A stretch of 64,000 nt of DNA from Cotesia glomerata (taxonomy: Eukaryota; Arthropoda; Insecta; Hymenoptera; Braconidae), in contig NW_025401997.1 in assembly GCF_020080835.1 (NCBI RefSeq), positions 62,001-126,000 on the forward strand, in the 5' to 3' direction. The translations under genes and the position numbers were made by a program. Shown here piece after piece: positions 21,930-33,448 of the stretch. The notes under the pieces are model-generated. The model was not told the DNA's origin and made no database searches. It saw nothing but the letters and a program-made list of their open reading frames with translations. Position 1 is the stretch's first letter. Each line of letters opens with the position of its first letter.

Positions 21930-24314
21930 TGTTACGTCCGGGTGACGATAACACAATTAACTATTCAGTTCCTTAAATTTGAGACTAATCACCGAAGATT
22001 ATATGTCTCGGGAGGCGGGAACCACGCCTATAGGTAACTGCACGCGGGTTTTATATGGTAATAGCCTCGAAAAATCTTAGGGAATCCCGGCTCCGTTAGG
22101 GTATCCCTTTGAGGGAAGGTCAGGGCACAAGCGAAAGAGAAGGCAAGTGAATTGATATTGGTTAGACTGAGATAGAACTATACCTGAGTGAATGAGGCAC
22201 TGGATTGTTGTTGGGCCCTCGTCCAGGTACCTGAATGTCGAAAATATGAGGGTCGTTGACCGATGCACCGTGACCGTCGACTAATTAACTAAATGGTCAG
22301 GATAATTAGTGAGGGTATTTATTAAATAAGCCGAACATTCAAATAACTTACGGTTTATTTATTACAGTGATTTGCTAATACAAGTAACTACCGGTGATTG
22401 ACTGGTTGGAGATTAATTAATTAAAATAATAATAAAAAAAGAAAATCGCGCGGAACTACTGATCACACCGTGGCTATAGGAAGTACTGGTACTTCCCGGT
22501 ACTGTAGCTGAGGAGTTTTTTATATCCTCGCAAGTCCCTCACTCCTCATCTACAATTTTAATAACCCTTCGTATAGCTATTCGATGGAATTCCTAGATAA
22601 CGACTATGGGGTACGGTGTTCAGGTTGCTATGCGATAGTACGTTAATGCATCGAACCTCTTTTCTATTTTCTGGGAGTCTAGTGCGGTTGGGTTAATTCC
22701 GATTACTTACGGCCTTCGCTTTATGACTCAGCCGTTGTTTGTTCAGGTGAGAATGCTCGCGATGGACTCGCTAGGCGTTATCGCGATTAACCTTCCCCTA
22801 TCTCTCCGAATAATTTTCTTACAGTGAGATTTTTCTATCTCGACAATGAGATTCCGATTTCTTTGAATAGAGTAATTACGTAGTATGGGCTGCCCGAATA
22901 TTCTCGGTTTTATAAATTTCTTGTTTTATTATTTTCGACTCAGTGGTTAATTATTTAGGGTACGCGAGATATCACGACGTACGTTCACACAACGTATATG
23001 TTCTTTTTGTTTTGGAAAGTTTTACGTGGGTAATTATTATTCCCTTTTTCACGATGGTCGAACCGTAATGATTTATCCTTTCTAAATTCCGGCTAGCTGA
23101 TAACCGTATGCAGCTGCTCAGATTATTTACTCGAGAGTTGAAATATCTTTTGTTTAATTTATTTTTCTCGATCCAAGGAATTGTTTGAATAACTATTTTT
23201 GAACGTGAATTAATTATTTAAGTCGATAACTTGTCAACCAATATAATATAGAACGTAAGGATAATTAACCGTTTCCGTCTTAACACAATTAAATTAATTT
23301 TATTACTGTCTAAATATTAATATTTATTTTATTAAAGCCGATGGCTTGTCTATTGAATTTGGGCACTCGGTAAATTCAATTAAATAAATATTTAATGTTA
23401 GAAAAATTATGACGGACCGTAACGCTAGTTACTGACTTCCCGATGAGTGCCGGCCTTGCTTCCGCGGCTGGGGTTTTTATATCCGTGGATCCACCATTGT
23501 ACCCTAGTGGCTAGTCACGTAGCCCAGGACAGGCGTTGCCGCGTTACGTAAACCCGTTTCGGCAAAGCTTATGTGCGATTAAATCTTTTGATTTTTCGCT
23601 GAAATCATATCCGAAATTTGGTTACAAATATAAAATTATATTTCGAATAAATGTATCGTTCATACAATTATATGTTTATCATTTATTTGCAAGGATAAAT
23701 ATTTTTAATGGCTGTAATATTTTTATATGAGAACGCGTGATGATTATTTTCATGCAATATCATTTCCAGGATTATTTAGCGGTTGGTTAATTTTTTCTCA
23801 TGGGCGCATACGAGATGGGGTTTCAGATAAAGATTTATTTGCCGATGCTTACAGGCGGCTTTTTGAGAAAAACAAATAATGTGTTTTTCTCAGGAATTTT
23901 TGGGGCGATGAGTAATCGCGACTGAGACTGTAAGTATTTTTCAAAATTCCACAGGAGTAAATAGTGTTATCTATGTTTTTCTTTCGTCTTATATAAAACA
24001 GAGAAAATGGTTTTTGAAAAATAAAGGAGATTATTTATTCCGGTTTTAATTTCCATCGGGGACCGCGTAGCAACAGCGGACAATAGATTCCCCGCGATGC
24101 TCGTTTTTAGGGCCCTCCCACAATAGTTATGGCGTCGCGAACTATTAACATAATAGTTACGCCTTTTTCTAGGCTACTATGAAGAGGGAACTGAGGGGGC
24201 CCGAGGGTGGGCGGTTCTTAGGGGTACTGCGATACAGTAGTTCTCAGCTCCTTCGTTGATTAGGGCCTTTTGACTAATTAATCGATTATTATGGTGTTAC
24301 GCGAGGCCGTAACA
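21930..24314 (-). repeat. 3' LTR (2385 bp)
   Basis: Starts tgttacgtccgggtgacg and ends gaggccgtaaca on the plus strand. Nearly identical to 35732-38114; differences are mostly small indels around 22440-22640. It holds a 63-codon minus frame (22077-22268), identical in the other LTR, with no recognisable function. Confidence 0.95.
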
Positions 24315-24327
24315 TTCCTCCCTATTT
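24315..24327 (-). other. polypurine tract
   Basis: On the minus strand aaatagggaggaa directly precedes the 3' LTR, the position of the plus-strand primer in LTR retroelements. Confidence 0.75.
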
Positions 24328-25850
24328 TAAGATTGAGCGATGGGGTTTTATCGACCCCGTCGCGAATACACATGTATATACAAATTCATATATATTCGTA
24401 TGTAGTTTTTTAAAAAAAAAAGAAATTATCCTTCCAGTCAACCTTACAAGCTTTGTGGTTATAATATAATTAATATGCAAAGTTTTACGACTACTGAGTA
24501 TACATAAATCTTGGAATCACCCTTTTGCGTTAACAATTTTGTGCGATATTATGGTGATTATCCTATTTTAAACATAATTTTAAATTTTTAGCGACATAAG
24601 TTTAGTTACATTGTTAATTTTTACCAACAAGACGGCATCTTAATTTATAACAGCAAGTAGTACAATAAAAGAAGACGTCTCTACATACATCTTAGTTGAT
24701 TATTCGTTTGACGGAATAACGTTCTATAAATTGATGAATTCTAGCAGCGTACATGAAAATTGTTCCACCTGAGCCCGTGCGTGCGAGTGAGAGCACGCAA
24801 CAAGCGATAAGACACAGGTAGAGAGACTTAAGCGTATTAATAAGTCCCCCTTTTTTTTGTTTTATAAAAAATTTTAGGTAAGACAACAAATACAAAAATG
24901 GTTATTATTTTGTTTTTGCATTTAAATTCTCTCTATATAATATTTTGATGCAAAAATTTAATCCATAAACTATGCAGTGCTTCATCAATTTTTATTTGTG
25001 ACGCTATCACGTAAGAACTATTGTCCGCACACGGACCTTACAACAAAAATTAATTTCACAGGTTATTTTTTTGAAATACTGTATCCTCATTTAATTTGCT
25101 ATTTTAATTCGTTTTGGTGATACTATTTGCTTAAGCGTTAACAATTTATTTCCTATATTTTAAAAGCTTAGGCATTACGATATTGAATAGGAAATTACTT
25201 ATATATATTGTATCACTGTAATTATACTTTTAGAGATTCATTTACTATTGAATTATTATTACGCAATGCTGTGGGAATAATTTAATTTTCGTAAAACAAT
25301 AAACGATTTTGTCGCTTCTTTATCTCAATTAGAAATTTAAAAATTAACTCGAGTACTTAAATAGGCAATTAAGATATTGCACGAAAATCATTTATAATTT
25401 GTAATCTATTGAATTTTAAATCAAATGAGGACTTAGCTTGACTAATAGTAACAATAACGATAGTCCTTGAGAGATTACATTAATTATAAAGGTAACAATA
25501 TTAAAATAATTTATTCATATTAATTGTAAGTATATTTTTAGTTTCATATGGAAAAATTTCTCTCAAGCCTTATCGGCCCAGTTTTTTTTCAAAAAAAAAA
25601 GAAAGTTTTATGTTCTTATTTTCTTTTCAACAAATTTATATACGTCAGACTTTTAGTTGCGGATCCGATAAATGTGCATATGAAAGAAAATCCGCTTATG
25701 TGACTTCTGTTTTTTTTTTTTTTTTTTTTTTTTATATTTAGTTAATATGTAGTTTTTTTTGAAATGTGAACGAAAGAAGGGGAGATATGCACTATAGACA
25801 AAAGGATAAGGGTCTCGACTCAGCTTGCAGTGTACCTCGTGTCCCCACCT
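24328..25850. other. non-coding internal region of the LTR element
   Basis: AT-rich with poly-T runs. A 67-codon minus frame at 24692-24895 is the only open stretch, sits where an env or accessory exon could be, and has no recognised motif. Presumably promoter and upstream sequence for the cargo gene on the plus strand. Confidence 0.4.
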
Positions 25851-25899
25851 TCCGTTGGTGCTCAGTTTTTGGGCATTAGATTTTCCGGTGGGAAGGGGA

Positions 25900-25960
25900 A
25901 AAGGATTTATAACTCTTGCAATTAAGTTCCTCTGCCTATTGTTGTCCGGCTCCTGTGTCG
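25900..25960 (+). promoter_or_regulatory. possible promoter of the antisense cargo gene
   Basis: A TATA-like ggatttataactc at about 25903-25915 lies about 100 bases before the cargo ATG, in a stretch that is GC-richer than the surrounding AT-rich DNA. Weak; based on position and composition only. Confidence 0.25.
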
Positions 25961-26012
25961 TGTATTTCGTGTGAACTGGTGCTTGACTATCGTGTATAAT
26001 CAGCTATTTGTT

Positions 26013-26841
26013 ATGGACGCTGCGAATTTCGGTAAGTAATTAAACATTTCTTCTTCTTACTTTTTTTTCTCTTTTAAAGAAAAAAAAAATTTTTTGATTC
26101 AAACCACTGCATTTTTTTTATATATAGTACAAGGTGAGCCTAGTACTTCGGGTGGATCCTCGAGATCGAATAGTCCAACGCAAGATGAAATGGGTAAGTT
26201 TCTTAGTTTGAATTTGCAATGTGTACTTCTTATTATGCTGTGTTTTTTTTTGAATATGTTCGAACCGTAAACGTTTCTTTCTATCCCTTCAGACGCATCA
26301 TTGCTAGTCCCGAATTGGGGAGAAATGGAGTATGTGACTTCATACTCGGTGGGTCCTGTGGATATCGATAGCTGTTCCTTCGGGCCTTCTCAGCAGTGCT
26401 ATCATGGTTGTTCCAGGACCGGAGTCCCTGACTCGCCTGAGTCGAATTATCTCCTCACCAAGTTGCGAGAATCCTTACCTCGGCGAATGAAGGTCATCAG
26501 GCGAGCAAGTCCATGGTATTGGGATCCACTGATGGATGCTGTTCCAGATCCTCGAGGGACCTTAGAAAAATTTTATCGGCGACTCCCACGTGGGTACATC
26601 GTTGATGTGGTGGTGTCGGGGTCTTCACTGTTTATGGTAAAATTTTGTGTTTTTTTGTAAGAAAAAAAAATTTATTTATGGTTGCTTTTTGTTTTTCTAT
26701 TTTCAGTTGTTGTTAACGATGAGACGGCATCAACTAGATCCTTGGTTCCAGCGAACCAGGGCTCCTCCTCTGCTGCAGCGATGGGTCCGAAAGTTCCGGC
26801 GTTTCTACCGCGAGGACTGTAGGATGCGCGGCACGTGTTAA
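26013..26841 (+). CDS. four-exon cargo gene antisense to the LTR element, unknown protein
   Basis: Exons 26013-26031, 26128-26193, 26293-26636 and 26707-26841; introns of 96, 99 and 70 bases, all GT-AG, with donors gtaagt, gtaagt and gtaaaa. Phases are 1, 1, 0 and give one continuous frame of 187 codons plus stop. The protein has a Ser/Gly-rich N-terminus (EPSTSGGSSRSNSPTQDEM), a Cys/Trp/Pro-containing middle (VPNWGEMEYVTSYSVGPVD, PWYWDPLMDAVPDP) and a strongly basic C-terminus with Arg clusters (QRWVRKFRRFYREDCRMRG). There is no signal peptide or membrane span. I do not recognise the family. Intron retention past 26636 would add MVKFCVFL and a stop instead of exon 4. GC content and codon use are clearly richer than the flanking AT DNA, which supports selection on the protein. 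Because the introns are antisense to element RNA, they would survive reverse transcription. Confidence 0.75.
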
Positions 26842-27845
26842 ATTTATTATATGAAATTTATTTATTCTTTCTTTATAATGTAATAAGGAAATTGATGATA
26901 AATAACGAAAAGAACAAAGATGAATTAATTGACTTGGTGTATGTGTCTTCCTTCTGCTTTTCTCAGTCCTTTTTTTTCTAGTTGAAATTTCCATTTGTGT
27001 GGATGGTCACCTTAATTTTAATGAAGTTGGGTTTAATTAAATTTCGTCAGGATTTTGAATGTGCTCTTCCCAAAAAAAAATTTCAACGTTGCTGAAACTT
27101 GGTATACTTATTGTCTTGAGTAATTATCTGGAGCGGTGTCTGGAGGTGAGAAAAGGCGGTTGGTTAGTTAAGAAACAACTACGGTTCCAAATAACGAAGA
27201 TCACATTTTTTTTCTTCTCCCCTTTTTTTTGGAGGTATAACTTTTGGTTGGAACGAGATAGCTGATTTTTGAAACCCTCATGTGGTTTTATTTTTGGTTA
27301 TGGTGACAAAAGTTCTATCTGTTTTTTTTTTTTTTTTTTTTTTTTCAATAGGGTCAATGCTGGTATAACGAATATGGAGCTGGTGTATATTTTTGGTTGC
27401 TCAGAGGGGTTTTAATCAAGCGAATTACTACGGTCAAGTATAAATTGTTGATTACTTATCACATCGAGGGGACTGTACGAAGTGTTGTTGAATTTTGGAG
27501 CACTGGATCATGTATAAACGTGTCCTCTGATACTTAGGCAGTGGGGTAGGTGGGTGATAGGTACTTTTCTGATTCTTGATGCTGTCCGGTTGTCAAAATT
27601 TTTTTTTTTGAACACATAACTACTTGTTGATCGGAAGTCTGAGTCTACGTGACTTATTTAGAAGTTAGGAGAAGGTTTTTGTAATATTTCCTAGGTTAGA
27701 TTAATAACCTTACAATTTGATAGCTTAATTAAAGTAATCGTAATAATCTAAGTCACAAATTAAAGGGTTTTTTTTTTTTTTTTTTTTTGTCCCCTTTTTC
27801 TATAATTTAGTTATAACAATGCCTTATAGTAGTATATATTCGGCC

Positions 27846-27876
<31 letters not shown>

Positions 27877-29812
27877 TAATTTTAAATGTAAATATGTTTA
27901 TCTCCTCCAGCAAAGATGGGAGTCGCAATTAGTTATCTTTCTCCCTTTTGTAATAAAAAAAAAGATTATTATATTGTTTTTTTTTTTTTTTTTGAAAAGT
28001 CTTGTTACAATCTGTTTAGAGATTTTTTTTCTTTTTTTTTTTTTTTTTTTTCAACGCTTAAATTCTATAATCAAATTACTCTAAAATCTCTCGGTCTGAA
28101 ATAAATCTTTTCTAATGTCCATTGTCATTACTTAAGTATTTCTTATATCCGGATAAGTGAGTTTGCTTATGTATAACAAACTCCTGCTTATCTGTTTAAA
28201 TACCTTAAATATACTTAGGCCCCTAGACTAATTATGGGGATTTCTCGGGCTCTCGAGAGACTTAATGATCGTATTCGAATAAACTTTTACAATCGTAAAA
28301 AGGAAATGACATAAAAAAAAAATATAAAAAAAAATTTTATTTTTAATAACTATTTGGAGAGAAGAGAAAAGAAGAGAAAAAAAGAAAAAAAAAATTTCTC
28401 CGTGATAAATATTAATTACTTCTCCTTCTCCCCTTTTTTTTTCTTTGTTGAATTTGGTTAAGAGTTAATAAGAATTTAGTTCCCTACCAATTTATTAATT
28501 GACTATGATTACAATCTTTATTTAGTTAGTACTCTTGATAAATAAATTTATGTCAATCAACAACTCTCAAAAATTTTCGAATGAACATGGATTTTTTTCC
28601 TATTCGGATGCGTTGCATTTTCATTTATAGTCTTTACTAAACCCTACAAAAAAAAAAAAATTTTCATTGAGTTGTCATCATCAGACTTATGATAGACAAT
28701 CAATATTCCTAACGTTACAATTGTCTGAGGCATTTGACTCTAAAAAAAAATTATAATTGTATACGACTGCATACGGTTGTAATTAACCCATATATAATTG
28801 TATACTCCAATTTTACTTCTAGTGTATAATTGTAAGTCATGAAGAACGATTGTCTAAGAGTTTCCCAAAGTCTATACTCCTCCGCTATAACTGTCGGCAC
28901 GTATATATAAAAAAAACTTTAGGCTTCTCCCTTTTTTTTGTAAAAAAAAAAAAGGTCACGGGTGTATGTCATTTTTTTTTCATAGTTCAAAAAAGAAAAT
29001 CTTAGACTTGCATTTACCTCCTTTAAATGATTTTGTTTCGTCAATAAAAGAAAATGCATGTTTTATTCATGTTTATTTGTCTATATAGATTTATATCTTT
29101 ATCATCTCTTTCTTTTGTTAACGAGAGCTGATATAGTAAAAGACCATTTTTTGTTTATGAAAGTATCAGGTATTACGAGAAATAAGCGTGTGGATAAAAT
29201 AGTATAAGCATGTATTGAGCAAAAAATAACATAATAGAAAAGAGATAAAAAAAAATAACTTGGATTTTAATTTAAATAGAAGTTACAATACACCTAATAA
29301 ATTTATACAACAGTTATGCTTAGCAGGTTATCATTGGTTGGTGATAGCATTGATTAAGAAAATAAATATGTGAGAGATCAATGATTGATTAGCAGTCGTA
29401 TGGAATTACTTAGTTGTACTCAGTCAGTGATGCTAATTATTACATAGTAAGTTAAAGAAGAAGGAACTAACCTGCGCAACCCTAGGGAGTTTATGCTTAG
29501 AGATTTATACATTTTTAAAATATTATCTCATTAAGCAACTGAATTCTACTTTAGTTTAAAAAAAAAATTTGCTCCTTCTTCCTTCTTTATTAATGACTAA
29601 TTGTATTATTGTTATTGTTATTATTATGAGGTATTGAGGCGAGATATTCATTATAAGACATTGCAACAATTAAACTTATTATGATAACAGCATGTTGCTT
29701 ATACGTAAACGTATATGTTTACTTTTATATAAAAAAAAAATTTTAGTAGTGTAGCAAGTGATACTCTCTTTTTACATGTAAACAAGAATTAATATAAGTT
29801 GTTAGTGATCTC
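26842..29812. other. non-coding internal region of the LTR element
   Basis: Very AT-rich, with many poly-A/poly-T tracts of 10-25 bases (for example 27320, 27770, 27846, 28030). No RT, RNase H or integrase motif in either strand. On the minus strand a donor-like gcgcag|gttagt lies at about 29470, which could belong to a spliced element transcript. Confidence 0.5.
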
Positions 29813-32800
29813 TTAGCAAAAGTATAAAAAAAAAAAATATTTTAATATTTTGTTATTGTCAAGCTTATTTATTGTAAATTTGTGAGATACCTGTGGTTTC
29901 AAGAGTGAATATAACCATCCCTTCCTATTTTCTAGGCATCTGATTAGGATAACATACCACTTAGTAGGCCAAATTTTTAATAGCGTCCTTGATTGCACCC
30001 AAACTTCATCGTTTACAATCTCCACTTCAGTTGTACTTTTAATACGTAAATTAAATTGATCTAACACTCGACTCGAAAAATTATAATTACGGATCCAACT
30101 GAGTCCTTCCTTGAAATCCATTATGATGGCAAGGTGGAGTTTCCTCCCCCAGTGAGTAATGGCCTTTTCTGCGAACTGGAAATTTTTTATTTGTATTAAT
30201 AGTGATCTCTCGCTGATTCTTCGGGTTCCTTCGTCACGAGATTTACTTTTCTCAATATTCTTGGTACATTCTGAAATCATGTACTCTGTGGTCTTCCAAC
30301 TGTATTCTCTTTGTTCTGTTTTCGGGAAATCCTCGGCTTTAGATCCTATTCTCATTAGTACTGGCTTACTCAAGGACAAGTGTGGTAAATAAAAATTATA
30401 CGGTCGACCTCTAGGTCGTATGTGTTGTTGGTACAACGCCTCTATCAAGTCACAAGGACACGATCGCGAAAATGAATTTAAAATTTTCCCCATACTAGAT
30501 TCGGAAATTATCTTTTCTTTCGTGTTACTTTGATGACCATTACCTATGTTCTCAATTATTACGTTTTGTTCTACCCAAGATCCTACCGCGTTTTCGTGAG
30601 TAGGCTCACTTGCAACTACATTAGAACTATCCCCATTCTCAACATTATTTAACTCACCGAATGAAATATAAATAGATTCGTTACTGTTATAGTACTCAAT
30701 TTTGATTACATCATAACTCGTCAATAGGTTTTGTTCGAACACATTAGTTTTATATAGATTATGATTATCGTGCACGTTGGTGATAGTTAAATTACTAATT
30801 TTATTCAGTCGGATACTTTTATTCTCATCAGCATCAATATTCGTCTTAAAATCATCAGTATTATGAATCAAAATTTTATCAGCTTTATCATCGTTATTGA
30901 TTGAATTTTTATCAACATTAAACAATTTATTATTAACCTTACTGTTAACTGAATCGTCAATAAAATTATTATTAATTAAACTATTACCAACATTATATCC
31001 CCCCAACCTTGCGTCAAATTTACTCAAATTATTGTCATTAATCGAATCGTTCCCGACATTTTTATCAACAACATTACCTAATTCTTTATAAAGATCATTT
31101 TTACTAATATCATCGTAGTTACTTAGGTTATTAACAACTAACACATTTTCATTACTGATCTCGTTATTAATCCATATTTCGTTGACAAATTCACCGTTAT
31201 TATCTGGCTCATAACAAAAATCATTATTAATTAATACATTCTTATTGTTATTCTCGTTATTAAAATCATTATTCATTAACAGGTTCTCAAAAGCATTATA
31301 ATTATTCAATTCGCGACAAGAATCTTTACTTAACAACATTTGGTCATTGTTACTCCCACTACTAATATCATTTTCATCTAACAATTTATTATTAATCTCA
31401 CCCTTATTGCTTAATTCGCGGCAAGAATCTTTATTCGACAACGTTTGGTCATTATTACTTTCATTATCAGTATCATTTTTACCTAACACTTCATCATCAA
31501 TATTAACATTATTGCAAATATCATTATTATTCCTATCAGTATTATTTTCAATCAATAATTCATCATCAACATCAATACTATTACAAAGATCAGTCTTATT
31601 CCCACTATCAATATCAACATTATTACAACTATTATCATTACCCCCACTATCAGTATTATTTCCAATTAATAATTCCCTATTAGTATCAACATTATTGCAA
31701 AAATCATTATTTCTCCCCCTATCACTCTCAACATTATTACAAAAATCATTATTATTCCCACTATCAATATTATTTCTAATTAATGATTTATCATCAGTAT
31801 TAACATTATTGAAAAAATCATTGTTATCACAAAAATCATTATTACTCCCATCATCAATATTATTTCTAACTAACAACTTGTCATTAATATCATTTTCAAG
31901 GTTATTCCGTTCCTCGTCAACGTTATTTCCGCTTAAGTCCCCCACTACTTCATTATTATTATCAGTTAATCTCAGTTTGTTAATTAATTCGTCCCTATTA
32001 CTATCGTTTGCAATTATTTCCTCAGAACTCCCCTTATCAACTTCCTTCTTACTTAACAACTTACAATAAATATCAGTATCATTACTTAATTCCCGGGAAA
32101 AATTCTTATGTAACCACATTTGTTCATTACTCTCAGTGTTAATACCTTTTTCAATTAACCGTTTATCATCAATATCAACGTTATGGCATAGTACGTCAAA
32201 TTTAGTAACATAACTATCTCTTGATTTATTTTCGTTTAATTCCCCCACTACCTTTTCTTTATTAACTAATTTCCAACTATTAATTAATTTATTATTTTTA
32301 TCATTGTTCTCAAAAATTTTCTCAGAACTCTCATTATTAATTAATACTTTATAATCTATCGAATCATCTTCCCGTGTATTCATAATCAGTTCGTTATTAA
32401 TTGTAATTAACCTCCGACTATTAATTTGTTGATTATTTCTAACAGTTAGTTTTTTATTTGATACGTTAATTCTTATCTTTTTATCTGCTCGAGGTCTATC
32501 AAGGTCAAGCGCGCTACTTATTCCTGGTTCTTTATTTTTACGAGAGGGGTTTGAATCGGAGGGAGAATCATTATCTGACATTATAAAATTACCTGAAATG
32601 ATTGGGCTTGTACCTATACCAGAAATCAAGGCTGCACTATTATCAACAATACGGACACTATTCTTAACATTACCCCTTACATAACTAGGTTTATCATTTT
32701 CGGCACTACGGCCAGTACAGAATTCATTATCGGCTTCCTCGCCATTACAAGAATTATCATAGGCCCTCCGGCCATTACAAAAAATTCCTGGGGTCTTATT

Positions 32801-33448
32801 ATCACCCCCAAAATTAATTTTACCAATGCTTAATTCTCTACATGGTTCTAACGTAACCACCGGTATAGCCACTTCTACCTCCCTATGTGTCGTATTGATA
32901 ATAACCATGTAAGCCTTGCCATTCCGATTTGTGACAAGTGCTCTTCTTACATAAATTCCCTCATCATATTTTAATTGTTTCACGTATCCAATTTTTACAT
33001 CTAGATTGGCGACCCGCACGTAAAACCTTGTTCTTGACCTTGGAGAGACCAGAATGGTCTCCTCGTGTTCGAATTTTATTAATTTATCTTTTAATTTTAG
33101 ACATTTTTGAGAGTAACAGACATCCGCGAAGTTGTCCTCTAAAAACTTTGACCCTAGAATTCCATCTCTTTTGATAGGAAATTCGTTAGGTACCAAATGA
33201 AAAGTAATAGGAATACCGAAAATTTCGGTCTCAATTTTACCGAGTGTAAAAACACTTTCCGCGGTTATACCGGTTAATTTAAGAATATCGTCATAATCTA
33301 CCCATGTATTTGGATCTACCATTTTAGTTTTCAATAGATTCAACTCGCATTTTGTATCGATCATTAGTATGGTAAGATCTATTAGCTCCCTGGGTGCAAA
33401 ACCAATAGTCGGGGCCTCACTGTCGCGTTTTAAGTTTACAACTGCCAC
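29813..33448 (-). CDS. retroelement ORF2: protease-like domain with giant Asn-rich extension
   Basis: 1211 codons, overlapping the Gag end by 13 bases in another frame, as in Gag-Pro fusions made by ribosomal frameshifting. Residues 20-120 resemble a retropepsin: LTILMIDTKCELNLLK at the active-site position and RDGILGSKFL near residue 100. The usual Asp-Thr-Gly reads Asp-Thr-Lys, which would be expected to weaken or abolish catalysis. Residues ~220-930 are low complexity, dominated by Asn, Asp and Ser (units like NNDFCNNVDTDD), and come from AAT/AAC-rich repeats. The last ~270 residues are again complex (PCDLIEALYQQHIRPRGRP, AITHWGRKLHLAIIMDFKEG) but match no family I know. There is no RT or integrase. 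Confidence 0.75.
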   Translation of the reverse strand: MAVVNLKRDSEAPTIGFAPRELIDLTILMIDTKCELNLLKTKMVDPNTWVDYDDILKLTGITAESVFTLGKIETEIFGIPITFHLVPNEFPIKRDGILGSKFLEDNFADVCYSQKCLKLKDKLIKFEHEETILVSPRSRTRFYVRVANLDVKIGYVKQLKYDEGIYVRRALVTNRNGKAYMVIINTTHREVEVAIPVVTLEPCRELSIGKINFGGDNKTPGIFCNGRRAYDNSCNGEEADNEFCTGRSAENDKPSYVRGNVKNSVRIVDNSAALISGIGTSPIISGNFIMSDNDSPSDSNPSRKNKEPGISSALDLDRPRADKKIRINVSNKKLTVRNNQQINSRRLITINNELIMNTREDDSIDYKVLINNESSEKIFENNDKNNKLINSWKLVNKEKVVGELNENKSRDSYVTKFDVLCHNVDIDDKRLIEKGINTESNEQMWLHKNFSRELSNDTDIYCKLLSKKEVDKGSSEEIIANDSNRDELINKLRLTDNNNEVVGDLSGNNVDEERNNLENDINDKLLVRNNIDDGSNNDFCDNNDFFNNVNTDDKSLIRNNIDSGNNNDFCNNVESDRGRNNDFCNNVDTNRELLIGNNTDSGGNDNSCNNVDIDSGNKTDLCNSIDVDDELLIENNTDRNNNDICNNVNIDDEVLGKNDTDNESNNDQTLSNKDSCRELSNKGEINNKLLDENDISSGSNNDQMLLSKDSCRELNNYNAFENLLMNNDFNNENNNKNVLINNDFCYEPDNNGEFVNEIWINNEISNENVLVVNNLSNYDDISKNDLYKELGNVVDKNVGNDSINDNNLSKFDARLGGYNVGNSLINNNFIDDSVNSKVNNKLFNVDKNSINNDDKADKILIHNTDDFKTNIDADENKSIRLNKISNLTITNVHDNHNLYKTNVFEQNLLTSYDVIKIEYYNSNESIYISFGELNNVENGDSSNVVASEPTHENAVGSWVEQNVIIENIGNGHQSNTKEKIISESSMGKILNSFSRSCPCDLIEALYQQHIRPRGRPYNFYLPHLSLSKPVLMRIGSKAEDFPKTEQREYSWKTTEYMISECTKNIEKSKSRDEGTRRISERSLLIQIKNFQFAEKAITHWGRKLHLAIIMDFKEGLSWIRNYNFSSRVLDQFNLRIKSTTEVEIVNDEVWVQSRTLLKIWPTKWYVILIRCLENRKGWLYSLLKPQVSHKFTINKLDNNKILKYFFFLYFC

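Noticed and set aside
22077..22268. 63-codon minus frame present in both LTRs
   Set aside because: Its identity in two places only reflects LTR identity; no motif supports a protein.
31347..32069. 240-codon plus frame rich in Leu/Ser opposite the Asn-rich ORF
   Set aside because: Antisense shadow of AAT/AAC-rich coding; no independent features.
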